Source of the DNA: Enterobacillus tribolii
GTDB taxonomy: Bacteria; Pseudomonadota; Gammaproteobacteria; Enterobacterales; Enterobacteriaceae
Direction of reading: 5' to 3'
Length of the DNA stretch: 64,000 nt
NCBI RefSeq assembly: GCF_003363015.1
Contig: NZ_QRAP01000003.1
Coordinates: forward strand, 124,001-188,000
In this document: positions 50,380 through 59,082 of the stretch, piece after piece
How the letters are laid out: each line of letters begins with the position of its first letter
Position numbering within the stretch: position 1 is the first letter of the stretch
Notes under the pieces: generated by a model
What the model saw: the letters and a program-made list of their open reading frames with translations, nothing else
Told to the model about the DNA's origin: nothing
The model's database searches: none
Program-made: the position numbers and the translations under genes

Positions 50380-50397
50380 TTGCGAAGAGCTTCGCAA
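50380..50397. promoter_or_regulatory. Perfect 8+8 inverted repeat, possible operator
   Basis: TTGCGAAG-AG-CTTCGCAA. The two-base centre makes an RNA hairpin unlikely, so a dimeric repressor site is the better reading. It lies 125 bases before the small acidic gene and 60 bases after the mgtB terminator. No regulator is assigned. Confidence 0.45.
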
Positions 50398-50521
50398 ATA
50401 ATAAAGAATTTCTTTGCCCATTAGCGGAATTCGGCGTTATTGTCACGGTATAAGTAAAAAGCATTGGTCAGAAAAAACATTGCCGGGACACATTTAGCCG
50501 GGCCAGGGATAGGGAAATAGA

Positions 50522-50830
50522 ATGAAAACACCGTCATGCACCATGATCGCAACGCTGATCAACACGACTGAGTTGCAATACATACCGCGTCACCGCCTGG
50601 AAGAGCTTTCCGTCTGGCTGGACTCCAACCTTGAGAACCTTTACCAGGAGATGGAGGAACGTGACGATCCTTTCGCTCCCCCGCCAGAAGAGTTCTCCGA
50701 GCTGGCCGAAGGCGAAGAGCCGCTAAGCCAGCTGGCCCAGTGGCTCTCATCCAGCGGACACCTTATCGCAACGCTTGCCGGACTTAACGACATCGTTAAA
50801 GAAGAGATCGTCAGAAAAACGGCGCACTGA
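50522..50830 (+). CDS. Small acidic protein of unknown function
   Basis: 102 residues, soluble, strongly acidic; the middle (QEMEERDDPFAPPPEEFSELAEGEEP, about 41-66) is a Glu/Asp/Pro-rich linker between two helical parts (RHRLEELSVWLDSNLENLYQ and LSQLAQWLSSSGHLIATLAGLNDIVKEEIV). Not recognised. GATAGGG lies upstream of the ATG; Met8 is an alternative start. It ends 18 bases from the convergent activase gene and shares its terminator, without evident link in function. Confidence 0.6.
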   Translation: MKTPSCTMIATLINTTELQYIPRHRLEELSVWLDSNLENLYQEMEERDDPFAPPPEEFSELAEGEEPLSQLAQWLSSSGHLIATLAGLNDIVKEEIVRKTAH

Positions 50831-50845
50831 ACAGCGCGCCGTTTT
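50816..50845. terminator. Bidirectional terminator
   Basis: AAAACGGCGC (50816-50825) and GCGCCGTTTT (50836-50845) form a perfect 10-bp stem overlapping the stop of the small acidic gene, serving it and the convergent activase gene. Confidence 0.82.
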
Positions 50846-50848
50846 CGG

Positions 50849-53800
50849 TTATGACGCGCCGCCCAGCAGCAGACTGTCGTTTTTACCGCATGGTTTGCAG
50901 GCTGAGAAATCCGGGTCCGGCTCGTTTTGCAGATAGATGGCGTTTTTCGCCACCGACATCATCAGCTTCAACCGGTTGAGCTGGTTAACTTCGCTGGCGC
51001 CCGGATCATAGTCAATGGCGAAAACATTCGCGGCCGGATAGCGCGCCTTCAGGCTTTTGATAATGCCGCGTCCGGTAATATGGTTCGGCAGGCAGCCAAA
51101 AGGCTGAACACAAACGATATTGTTCACGCCGGTTTCCAGCAGTTCCAGCATCTCCGCCGTCAGCAGCCACCCTTCCCCGGCCTGATTACCCAACGACACC
51201 ATCTCTTCCGCCATGGAGGCCAGTTCGGCTATCGGCGGCGGTGCGCTGAAGCGCCGGCTTTTCGTCAGCGCACTGCGCGCCGCGCCGCGGATCCACTCGA
51301 TGTAACGGGTCACGGCCTGATTAATCGCCATGTTCATGAAACTTAACCCGTACTGCTTGTGATCGAAGCGCGTGCCGTAGGTGCAGGACAGGAAGAAATC
51401 AAGCATGTCCGGCACCACCGCTTCCCCGCCTTCGGCCTCGATTTGTTTCACCAAATCGTTGTTGGCGCCGGGGTGGAACTTGACCAAAATCTCGCCGACT
51501 ACGCCAACCTTAGGCTTATGCACATCACGCAGCGGCAACCGGTCAAAGTCTGCCACGATCCCATCAATATCACGCCGGAATTGCCGCATATTGCCATCAC
51601 CCAGCAGGTTTTCCTTACAGCGCAGGTTCCAGCGGTTAAACAGCCGGTCAGCCTCGCCGGCGACCAGCTCATAAGGCCGGGTGCGAAACAGCACTTTCAT
51701 CAACAGATCGCCGTAAATCACCGCCATGATCGACTTTTTCACCATCGTAAAGCTGTAGCGGAAACCGGGGTTTTCCTCGATGCCTTTGTCGCTCAGAGAA
51801 ATAACCGGCACCTGCGGGAACCCCGCATCCTCCAGCGCCTTGCGGATGAACGCGATGTAATTGGTGGCCCGGCAGGCGCCGCCGGTCTGGGAAATAATCG
51901 CCGCGCTGTATTGCGGGTCGTGTTCCCCGCTGGTCAGCGCCTCTACGATCTGCCCGGTGACCAGCACGCACGGATAGCAGGCATCGTTGTTGACGTACTT
52001 CAGCCCTTCCTCAATGGCGGCTTTGCTGACTGTTTCCAGCACCTTCAGCCGGTAGCCTTCGCTGTGGAACACCGACTGCACCAGGTCAAAATGGATCGGC
52101 GACATCTGCGGCGCCAGGATGGTATGCGTTTTGCGCATCGCCTCGGTAAACGGCACCCGCTGTGCGCGGTAAGGCTGCGCGGTGTCATCCGCCGTGCCGC
52201 GCTGGCTGCGGGCCTCCATCGCCGCCTTGAGCGAACGGATACGGATACGCACCGCGCCGAGGTTGGCGCCTTCGTCAATCTTGATCAGGGTATGAATCTT
52301 GCCGGCGGCGCGCAGCACATCTTCAACCTGCTCGGAGGTCAGCGCGTCCAGGCCGCAGCCGAACGACGTCAACTGCACCAGCTCCAGCTGCGGCGTGGCA
52401 GCGACGAACGCCCCCGATGTGTACAGCCGGGCATGATAGGCCCACTGGTCGATTACCCGCAGCGGGCGCTGCAACAAGGCATCGCCCAGATGCGCCACGC
52501 TGTCTTCGGTCAGTACCGCCATGCCCTCTTCGATGATGATGCGATCGATACCATGATGAATCCCCGGGTCCAGATGATAAGGACGCCCGGCCAGCACGAT
52601 ACCGTTACGGCCGTTGGCCGCCAGCCAGTCCACCACCGCCTGCCCGCGATCGCGGATCTCCTGGCGCACCGTCTGCAATTCCTGCCAGGCCTCGCGCACC
52701 GCCTGGCGGACCTCCGTCCGGGTAACACCAAGCGATTTGAATTCACCCGCCAGTACCTTTTCCATCGACTCAAGGTGATTGAAGTTGAGGAACGGATTAT
52801 GGAACGGCACCTTGCCGTCGCGGATAGGGTCGACGTTATGGCGCACCAGCTCGGAGTAGGTACTGACCACCGGGCAGTTGAAGTGATGATCGCTGCCGCC
52901 GAACTCCTGCCACTCGTACGTTACCGAAGGGAAAAAGAGGCGGTCGACTTTACGATCCAGCAGATGTTCGATGTGCCCGTGCACCATCTTGGCCGGGTAG
53001 CAGGCCGACTCCGACGGAATGGTTTCAATACCTTTCAGGTATAAACGGTCGGTGGAAGGCGGGGAAAGCACCACCCGGAAGCCCAGCGCGGTAAAGAACG
53101 TATGCCAGAACGGATAGTTTTCATACATATTCAGCACGCGCGGAATACCGACGCTGCCGCGCGTCGCCTGTTCTTTGCTCAGCGACGGGTAGTCAAACAG
53201 GCATTGCTCTTTATATTCATACAGGTTGGGCAGTTCGCTTGGCGCGATCTCGGCCCGTGCGCCCTTCTCACAGCGGTTGCCGGAAACAAATTCACGTCCG
53301 TCGTCGAAACAGTTGATCGTCAGCAGGCACTGGTTGTTGCACTTTTTGCAGCGATCGCTTTGCTGACTTACGCCAAAGGCCGTCAGGGCGCCGGGGTGAA
53401 GCAGGGTGCTTTCCGCCCGGCTTCCCGCCCGATCGCGCGCAATCAGCGCCGCGCCGTAAGCGCCCATCAGCCCGGCAATATCCACGCGCACCACCTCGCG
53501 CTGCGTCAGTTGCTCAAACGCGCGCAGCACGGCTTCATTATAGAAAGTGCCGCCCTGCACCATGATTTTCTGCGGCAGCATGTCCATGCGCTTGAGTTTA
53601 ATCACTTTAAACAGCGCATTCTTGATAACGGAATAGGAAAGCCCGGCGGAAATGTCCGCTACGGTAGCGCCCTCTTTTTGCGCCTGCTTAACGCGCGAGT
53701 TCATGAACACGGTGCAGCGCGAACCGAGATCGACCGGCCGCTGCGCCAGCAACGCATTCTGCGAGAACTCCGTCACCGGCACGTTCAGGGAGCGGGCGAA

Positions 53801-55189
53801 CATTTCGATAAACGAACCGCACCCCGCAGAGCAGGCTTCGTTGAGCAGAATACTGTTAATCGCTCCGTCGCGGATGTACAGGCATTTCATGTCCTGCCCG
53901 CCGATGTCGAGGATAAACTCCACACCCGGCAACAGGGCTTCGGCGGCCCGGTAATGCGCCACGGTTTCCACTTCGCCGTGATCGGCCTGGAACGCGGCCT
54001 TGATCAGTTGTTCGCCGTAGCCGGTGGTCACCACCTGCGCTATCGTCACGCCCTCCGGCAGCGCGGTGTAAATCTGGCACAGAATATCGCGCACCAGCGT
54101 CAGCGGATCGCCTTTGTTGTTGCCATAAAAATCATACAGCAGCTCGCCCTGTTCACCGATCAGCGCCACCTTGGTGGTGGTGGAGCCGGAGTCGATGCCC
54201 ATAAAGACGCGGCCGCGATAGCTTTCCAGCGCAGCGCGCCGGACGTTGGCCGCGGCATGGCGGCGGCGGAAAGCGTCAATCTCTTCCTGCCGCGTAAACA
54301 GCGGCGTCAGCAGATCGGACTCTTTTACCGTGTTCTCCTGCGCCCCCTCAAGGCGGGCAATCAGGTCCGGCAACGTCATCCGCGCTTTGCCGTCACTCTC
54401 CTCCATCGCCAGCAGCGCGGCGCCCATTGCGACAAAAAGCTGCGGATTTTCGGGGAAAATGACGTCATCTTTCTTCATCCGCAGGGTTTTAATGAAAAGC
54501 TTGCGCAGATTGGAAAGGAAATAGAACGGCCCGCCGAGAAACGCCACCTTGCCACGGATAGGTTTACCACAGGCCAGGCCGCTGATGGTCTGGTTAACGA
54601 TGGCCTGGAAAATAGAGGCGGCAATATCTTCACGCGCTGCGCCCTGGTTAATCAGCGGCTGTACGTCGGTCTTGGCGAAAACGCCGCAGCGCGATGCGAT
54701 GGGGTAAAGCGTCTGGTAATTGTCGGCCAGTTGGTTCAGGCCGGCCGCGTCGGTTTCGAGCAGCGACGCCATCTGATCGATGAACGCGCCGGTGCCGCCC
54801 GCGCAGCTGTTGTTCATCCGCTGATCGACGCCGTGCCGATCAAAATAGGTGATCTTGGCATCTTCGCCGCCCAGCTCAATGGCGACGTCCGTTTGCGGGA
54901 TCAGCGTGGTGATGGTTTTGGCCCCGGCAATAACCTCCTGCTCAAAAGGAATGCCCAGCAACGCAGAAAGCGCCAGCCCCCCTGAGCCGGTAATCACCGG
55001 AGTAATCTCCCCGCCGGAAAAATGCTGCCGTGCCTGTTCCAGTAAACGCAACAGTGTCTGACGGATATCAGAGAAATGGCGTTGATAGTCACAATGGATC
55101 AGTTGTTGCTGCGCATCCAGCAGCACCAATTTAATTGTCGTCGACCCCACATCGATGCCGGCAAAATATCCATTTGAAGGGTTTGCCAT
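50849..55189 (-). CDS. Fused double 2-hydroxyacyl-CoA dehydratase activase / dehydratase-like protein
   Basis: 1446-residue single polypeptide. Two BadF/BcrA-type ASKHA ATPase domains stand in tandem: GIDVGSTTIKLV (11-22) with cysteines C129 and C168 (NSCAGGTGAF, SRCGVF), and GIDSGSTTTKVA (331-342) with C453, C457 and C492 (EACSAGCGSF, SRCTVF). A five-cysteine cluster follows (CKKCNNQC...C...C, 614-640), then a DUF2229-like region and a dehydratase/HgdB-like C-terminal half with further cysteines (ESACYPAK, NNDACYPC, GGACRATN, VCVQPFGCLPN). Free-standing activators use ATP to drive one electron into a dehydratase or double-cubane reductase; here both parts are fused. The substrate is unknown and no acyl-CoA pathway gene adjoins it. 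Monocistronic, long AT-rich upstream region. Confidence 0.85.
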   Translation of the reverse strand: MANPSNGYFAGIDVGSTTIKLVLLDAQQQLIHCDYQRHFSDIRQTLLRLLEQARQHFSGGEITPVITGSGGLALSALLGIPFEQEVIAGAKTITTLIPQTDVAIELGGEDAKITYFDRHGVDQRMNNSCAGGTGAFIDQMASLLETDAAGLNQLADNYQTLYPIASRCGVFAKTDVQPLINQGAAREDIAASIFQAIVNQTISGLACGKPIRGKVAFLGGPFYFLSNLRKLFIKTLRMKKDDVIFPENPQLFVAMGAALLAMEESDGKARMTLPDLIARLEGAQENTVKESDLLTPLFTRQEEIDAFRRRHAAANVRRAALESYRGRVFMGIDSGSTTTKVALIGEQGELLYDFYGNNKGDPLTLVRDILCQIYTALPEGVTIAQVVTTGYGEQLIKAAFQADHGEVETVAHYRAAEALLPGVEFILDIGGQDMKCLYIRDGAINSILLNEACSAGCGSFIEMFARSLNVPVTEFSQNALLAQRPVDLGSRCTVFMNSRVKQAQKEGATVADISAGLSYSVIKNALFKVIKLKRMDMLPQKIMVQGGTFYNEAVLRAFEQLTQREVVRVDIAGLMGAYGAALIARDRAGSRAESTLLHPGALTAFGVSQQSDRCKKCNNQCLLTINCFDDGREFVSGNRCEKGARAEIAPSELPNLYEYKEQCLFDYPSLSKEQATRGSVGIPRVLNMYENYPFWHTFFTALGFRVVLSPPSTDRLYLKGIETIPSESACYPAKMVHGHIEHLLDRKVDRLFFPSVTYEWQEFGGSDHHFNCPVVSTYSELVRHNVDPIRDGKVPFHNPFLNFNHLESMEKVLAGEFKSLGVTRTEVRQAVREAWQELQTVRQEIRDRGQAVVDWLAANGRNGIVLAGRPYHLDPGIHHGIDRIIIEEGMAVLTEDSVAHLGDALLQRPLRVIDQWAYHARLYTSGAFVAATPQLELVQLTSFGCGLDALTSEQVEDVLRAAGKIHTLIKIDEGANLGAVRIRIRSLKAAMEARSQRGTADDTAQPYRAQRVPFTEAMRKTHTILAPQMSPIHFDLVQSVFHSEGYRLKVLETVSKAAIEEGLKYVNNDACYPCVLVTGQIVEALTSGEHDPQYSAAIISQTGGACRATNYIAFIRKALEDAGFPQVPVISLSDKGIEENPGFRYSFTMVKKSIMAVIYGDLLMKVLFRTRPYELVAGEADRLFNRWNLRCKENLLGDGNMRQFRRDIDGIVADFDRLPLRDVHKPKVGVVGEILVKFHPGANNDLVKQIEAEGGEAVVPDMLDFFLSCTYGTRFDHKQYGLSFMNMAINQAVTRYIEWIRGAARSALTKSRRFSAPPPIAELASMAEEMVSLGNQAGEGWLLTAEMLELLETGVNNIVCVQPFGCLPNHITGRGIIKSLKARYPAANVFAIDYDPGASEVNQLNRLKLMMSVAKNAIYLQNEPDPDFSACKPCGKNDSLLLGGAS

Positions 55190-55597
55190 GAATCCCCGCT
55201 CCTCCCTTTATACCGTTTACGGCGATCCGAAAACCATGTTTTCGATTCATTGCCGTCTGTTTTTAGCCTGTAATAATTTTCCAGTCAAAAACTAACATGC
55301 ATTTTAAAAGTAGACATCATCTTAATTGTACCGGGCAAATACCGATGCACGAATTGATCATATGTGGCGTAGTGCACAAATTGCCAATATATGCCCGCTC
55401 ACGCGACAAATTTTGTGCGTTATCTCATCGGATAGCCGTCCATTTCCCTAAATAAATCAGCACGATTAATTTTTCTTCATGCCGGGGCATTGACATGTAG
55501 TTGCCCTGGCAGTAACTTTAGTCCTGAATAGCTGCCAGGGCAAATACATTACCGTCACGGACCGGCCCGCAGGCTTACCTTACAAGGGTGAATAATA

Positions 55598-55619
55598 TAA
55601 AAATGATAATTATCAATGA
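55598..55619. promoter_or_regulatory. Fur-like box upstream of emrA
   Basis: AAAATGATAATTATCAATGA contains the perfect 12-bp palindrome TGATAATTATCA (55604-55615) and fits the Fur pattern of GATAAT-type hexamers. It lies about 220 bases before emrA and just before a small frame. Confidence 0.6.
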
Positions 55620-55627
55620 AATGGAAT

Positions 55628-55741
55628 ATGACTCTATGTTGCATGCTCCACCGGCCCTCCCGCCCGAACGCGCGCGATACCGGGGATGTGACGACATTGC
55701 CGTTGTTAACTCAGCATATTCGCCGGTTAAAAAAGCGCTAA
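55628..55741 (+). CDS. Possible small ORF (37 residues) behind the Fur box
   Basis: Frame starting MTLCCMLHRPSRP and ending HIRRLKKR: cysteine pair near the start, basic C-terminus. An ATGGA precedes the ATG closely, so the ribosome site is poor. It could be a leader peptide for emrAB or chance. I give it low weight. Confidence 0.25.
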   Translation: MTLCCMLHRPSRPNARDTGDVTTLPLLTQHIRRLKKR

Positions 55742-55834
55742 AACTATAAATATATCGAAACGAAAGATCGTAAATGCACGATCCCGACGGATGGATTAAT
55801 CACTGAGTGACATCATCATTCAACGGTAAAAAAT

Positions 55835-57049
55835 ATGGACGACAAACCTCAAAATGCTCCCGCGGATATTCAATCGCAACGTAATAAACAATTAACAGGT
55901 AAAAGAAAAACCTCTTTCATCATTTTTTTCTTCATTCTGTTAATTGCCTCTGCGGGTGCAATTCTTTATTACCAATTGCATGCCAAATATTATGAAGAAA
56001 CCGACGATGCTTACGTCAACGGCAACCTGATCGTTTTATCTCCGCAAATTACCGGCACCGTGACCCGGGTGGTGGCGGATGAAGGGGATTATGTCGAACA
56101 AGGTCAGGAAATCGTGCGCCTCGATCCCAGCGAAACGGAGATCGCCCTGCAAAACGCGCAGGCCAGCCTGGCCGGCGCGGTACGTCAGGTGCGCGGCCTG
56201 TACAGCACCGCCGATAACTATCGCGCGCAGCTCGCCGCCAAAGAGGTGGCATACCGTCAGGCGCAGAACGACTACAACCGGCGGCGCAATCTGCTGAAAA
56301 CCGGCGCCATCTCCGCCGAAGATCTGACGCATTACCGCGAAGCGCTGGATGCAGCCCGCAACGAACTGGACGCCGCGCGTCAGGCGCTGAACACCCAGCT
56401 GGCCCTGGTGGACGACACCGTCCTGGCTTCGCACCCCGATATCAAAACCGCCGTTGCCCAGCTGCGCCAGCGTTATCTTGACCACGCCCGCACCCGCATC
56501 ATCGCCCCGGCCAGCGGCTTCGTCGCCAAACGCGCCGTGCAGCTCGGCAACCGGGTACAGCCCGGCAGCACCCTGCTGTCCATCGTGCCGCTGAATGAGG
56601 TTTGGGTAGATGCCAACTTCAAGGAAAATCAGATGCGCGAGATGCGCATCGGGCAGCAGGTGACCCTGGTGTCTGATTTATACGGCAGCGACGTCAGCTA
56701 TACCGGCGAAATTGAAAGCCTGGGCATCGGCACCGGCTCCGCGTTCTCGTTACTGCCGGCGCAAAACGCCAGCGGCAACTGGATCAAAATCGTGCAGCGC
56801 CTGCCGGTTAAAGTGCGGCTGCACGCCAAAAATCTGGAGCAGTACCCGCTGCGCATCGGTCTGTCGATGACCGCCACCGTCAGCCTGAAGCAGACAGAAG
56901 GCGCCCTGCTGGCCAACAAACGGGTCACGAACGCGCGCTACAGCACCGACGTCTACGACAACCCGCTGGCGCAGGCTGATGAGATGGTCGCGCGCATCCT
57001 GCATGAAAACGGCGCCGGCTACCACGAAACGGCACAGGCGCGTCCATAA
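55835..57049 (+). CDS. emrA: EmrA-type multidrug efflux adaptor (HlyD family)
   Basis: Periplasmic membrane-fusion protein of 404 residues linking an EmrB-like pump to an outer-membrane channel. Cytoplasmic N-terminus, one helix at about 28-46 (FIIFFFILLIASAGAIL), the ETDDAYVNGNLIVLSPQITGTV lipoyl half, a long coiled-coil hairpin (about 100-205) and a second lipoyl/beta-barrel part with VDANFKENQMREMRIGQ. Its TAA overlaps the emrB ATG by one base. The related E. coli genes carry mprA upstream; here an AraC gene follows instead. Confidence 0.88.
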   Translation: MDDKPQNAPADIQSQRNKQLTGKRKTSFIIFFFILLIASAGAILYYQLHAKYYEETDDAYVNGNLIVLSPQITGTVTRVVADEGDYVEQGQEIVRLDPSETEIALQNAQASLAGAVRQVRGLYSTADNYRAQLAAKEVAYRQAQNDYNRRRNLLKTGAISAEDLTHYREALDAARNELDAARQALNTQLALVDDTVLASHPDIKTAVAQLRQRYLDHARTRIIAPASGFVAKRAVQLGNRVQPGSTLLSIVPLNEVWVDANFKENQMREMRIGQQVTLVSDLYGSDVSYTGEIESLGIGTGSAFSLLPAQNASGNWIKIVQRLPVKVRLHAKNLEQYPLRIGLSMTATVSLKQTEGALLANKRVTNARYSTDVYDNPLAQADEMVARILHENGAGYHETAQARP

Positions 57050-58578
57050 TGGCCGAAACGACCTTTCAGCCACCACGCCTCTGGCTGGCGACGCTGGGAT
57101 TATCACTGGCGACGTTTATGCAGGTGCTGGACTCAACCATCGCCAACGTCGCCCTGCCCAGCATCGCCGGGGATCTCGGCGTCAGCGGCGAACAGGGCAC
57201 CTGGGTTATTACCTCGTTCGGCGTCTGTAACGCCATCGCGCTGCCCCTGACCGGCTGGTTTTCCCGCCGTTTCGGGCAGTTGCGCCTGTTCACCGCCTCC
57301 GTTGCGCTGTTTACGCTGACCTCGTTTCTCTGTGGGCTGGCCCAGTCGATGACGCAGTTGATCCTGTTCCGCGCCTTACAGGGTTTCTTCGCCGGGCCGC
57401 TGTTTCCCATGTGCCAAACGCTGCTGCTGTCGATTTTTCCCGCGGCGAAGCGGGGCATGGCGCTGGCGCTGCTGTCGATGGTCATCGTGATTGCGCCGAT
57501 CGTCGGCCCCATCACCGGCGGCTGGCTGACGGACAATTATTCGTGGCCGTGGATTTTCTACATCAACATTCCGACCGGTATTTTCGCCGCCATTGTGGTA
57601 TGGGTGCAGTTGCGCGGGCGCGAAGAAACGGCGCGCAAGATCCCTATCGATTATATCGGCGTCGCGCTGCTGGTGGTTGGCGTCGGTTTATTGCAGGTCG
57701 TACTGGATAAGGGCAACGATCTGGACTGGTTCGAATCACGCACCATCATCGCCCTCGGCCTGATTTCGGTTGTCGCCCTGATTTCGTTTGTGATCTGGGA
57801 ATTAACCGACAGCAACCCTATCGTTAACCTGCGTCTGTTCAAAAACCGTAACTTTACCGTCGGCACCTGCGCGCTGTTGCTCAGCTACTCCGCCTTCTTC
57901 GCCGTCAACCTGATCCTGCCGCAGTGGCTGCAAACCCAGATGGGCTACACCGCCGTCTGGGCCGGGCTGGCCGCCGCGCCGGTGGGATTGCTGCCGCTGC
58001 TGCTGTCGCCGCTGATCGGCCGCTATTCCAACCGGATCGACATGCGTCTGCTCGCCAGCGTCTCCTTCATCGCCATGGGGCTCTCCTGCTTTATGCGCGC
58101 CCGGTTCAATACCGACGTCGATTTCGCCAGCATTGCACAGGTGCAGATGTTTATGGGACTGGGCGTGGCGCTGATGTTTATTCCGCTCAACACCATCCTG
58201 CTTTCCAACCTGTCGCCGTCGGACGTAGCGGAAGGATCGGGGCTGGCGACGTTCCTGCGCGTGTTGGGCGGCAGCTTCGCCTCTTCGCTGACCACCTGGA
58301 TCTGGCACCGGCGGGAAATCCTTCACCACGCCAACCTGACGGAACATATCACCCCGTATAACGGCAACAGCATTGATTACCTGGAACAGGCCGGCGGCAT
58401 CAGCCAAAGCACGCTCGCTCAGCTGGATCGGCTGGTAGAGCACCAGGCGTACATGATGTCGACCATCGACTACTTCACCCTGCTGGGTTGGGTCTTCCTG
58501 TTGCTGATTTTCAGCATCTGGTTCGCCAGACCCCCCTTTATTTCATCCGGCGGCAAAGCGCCGGCAGGAGGACATTAA
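57049..58578 (+). CDS. emrB: EmrB-type multidrug MFS transporter (DHA2, 14 helices)
   Basis: Inner-membrane drug:proton antiporter of 509 residues. Motif D1/A region LDSTIANVALPSIAGDLG, GWFSRRFGQLRLF, motif C-like VIVIAPIVGPITGGWLTDNYSWPWIFYINIP are typical of DHA2 pumps. It is coupled to emrA (TAATG overlap) and to the AraC gene (TAATG overlap), so the three are one translational unit. Confidence 0.9.
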   Translation: MAETTFQPPRLWLATLGLSLATFMQVLDSTIANVALPSIAGDLGVSGEQGTWVITSFGVCNAIALPLTGWFSRRFGQLRLFTASVALFTLTSFLCGLAQSMTQLILFRALQGFFAGPLFPMCQTLLLSIFPAAKRGMALALLSMVIVIAPIVGPITGGWLTDNYSWPWIFYINIPTGIFAAIVVWVQLRGREETARKIPIDYIGVALLVVGVGLLQVVLDKGNDLDWFESRTIIALGLISVVALISFVIWELTDSNPIVNLRLFKNRNFTVGTCALLLSYSAFFAVNLILPQWLQTQMGYTAVWAGLAAAPVGLLPLLLSPLIGRYSNRIDMRLLASVSFIAMGLSCFMRARFNTDVDFASIAQVQMFMGLGVALMFIPLNTILLSNLSPSDVAEGSGLATFLRVLGGSFASSLTTWIWHRREILHHANLTEHITPYNGNSIDYLEQAGGISQSTLAQLDRLVEHQAYMMSTIDYFTLLGWVFLLLIFSIWFARPPFISSGGKAPAGGH

Positions 58579-59063
58579 TGAGGGAAACTCCGGAACAACA
58601 CGCCCGCTACAAGCATTTCGCCGCCATGCTGGCGCAGTGGATTGAAAATAATCTCGAAACCAAGCTGGACATCAGCGTCGTGGCGGTTAAAGCCGGTTAC
58701 TCCAGGTGGCACCTGCAACGCATTTTCAAAAGCGTTACCGGGCAATCCCTGGCGACCTACATCCGGCTGCGTCGCCTGACCGCATCGGCCCTGATGCTGC
58801 GTTCAAGCCAGGAAACCATTCTGAGCATCGCGATGCGTTACCACTTCGATTCACAGCAGTCGTTTTCGCGCACGTTTAAGAAGCATTTCGGCCAGGCTCC
58901 GCAGAGCTATCGCCGGCAAACGGACATTGACGACGCCAAACTCTTTCTGCCCTACGCACCGGAGCAGCGGCAGGCGGCGGAAGAACGGGCGGTAAAAACG
59001 CTGCCCATGCCGGGTTATGCGGCCGAAACAAAACGCCCCGCATACAGCGGGGCGCGGCTCTAA
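58578..59063 (+). CDS. AraC-family regulator, MarA/RamA-like, coupled to emrAB
   Basis: 161 residues: a complete double-HTH AraC domain at about 14-115 (LAQWIENNLETKLDISVVAVKAGYSRWHLQRIFKSVTGQSLATYIRLRRL; SIAMRYHFDSQQSFSRTFKKHFGQAPQSYRR) and a 45-residue tail with no sensor domain. Single-domain AraC proteins such as MarA, SoxS and RamA act by amount rather than ligand. Its ATG overlaps the emrB TAA, with AGGAGG upstream. Being encoded last in the pump operon suggests feedback on emrAB or other efflux genes (inference). Confidence 0.85.
   Translation: MRETPEQHARYKHFAAMLAQWIENNLETKLDISVVAVKAGYSRWHLQRIFKSVTGQSLATYIRLRRLTASALMLRSSQETILSIAMRYHFDSQQSFSRTFKKHFGQAPQSYRRQTDIDDAKLFLPYAPEQRQAAEERAVKTLPMPGYAAETKRPAYSGARL
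59034..59054 (-). terminator. gapC terminator inside the 3' end of the AraC gene
   Basis: CGCCCCGC (59034-59041) pairs with GCGGGGCG (59047-59054). On the minus strand it is followed by TTTTGTTT, an intrinsic terminator for gapC located within the convergent coding region. Confidence 0.65.
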
Positions 59064-59082
59064 CAGCAGACGGGAAACAGCC

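Larger units (their letters stand above)
55190..55834. other. Divergent activase / emrA region with several repeats
   Basis: 645 mostly AT-rich bases. Contents: a direct repeat TGCACGAATTG (55346-55356) / TGCACAAATTG (55373-55383), 27 bases apart; a 12-bp inverted repeat TTGCCCTGGCAG (55501-55512) / CTGCCAGGGCAA (55532-55543) with a 19-base loop; a Fur-like box at 55598-55619; and a possible 37-codon frame at 55628-55741. No FNR site was found although the activase chemistry is anaerobic. Confidence 0.6.

Noticed and set aside
51359-54985. Open frames of 561 and 627 codons antisense to the activase gene
   Set aside because: Composition is Arg/His/Gln-rich, as expected of shadows of GC-rich codons; no domain or ribosome site.
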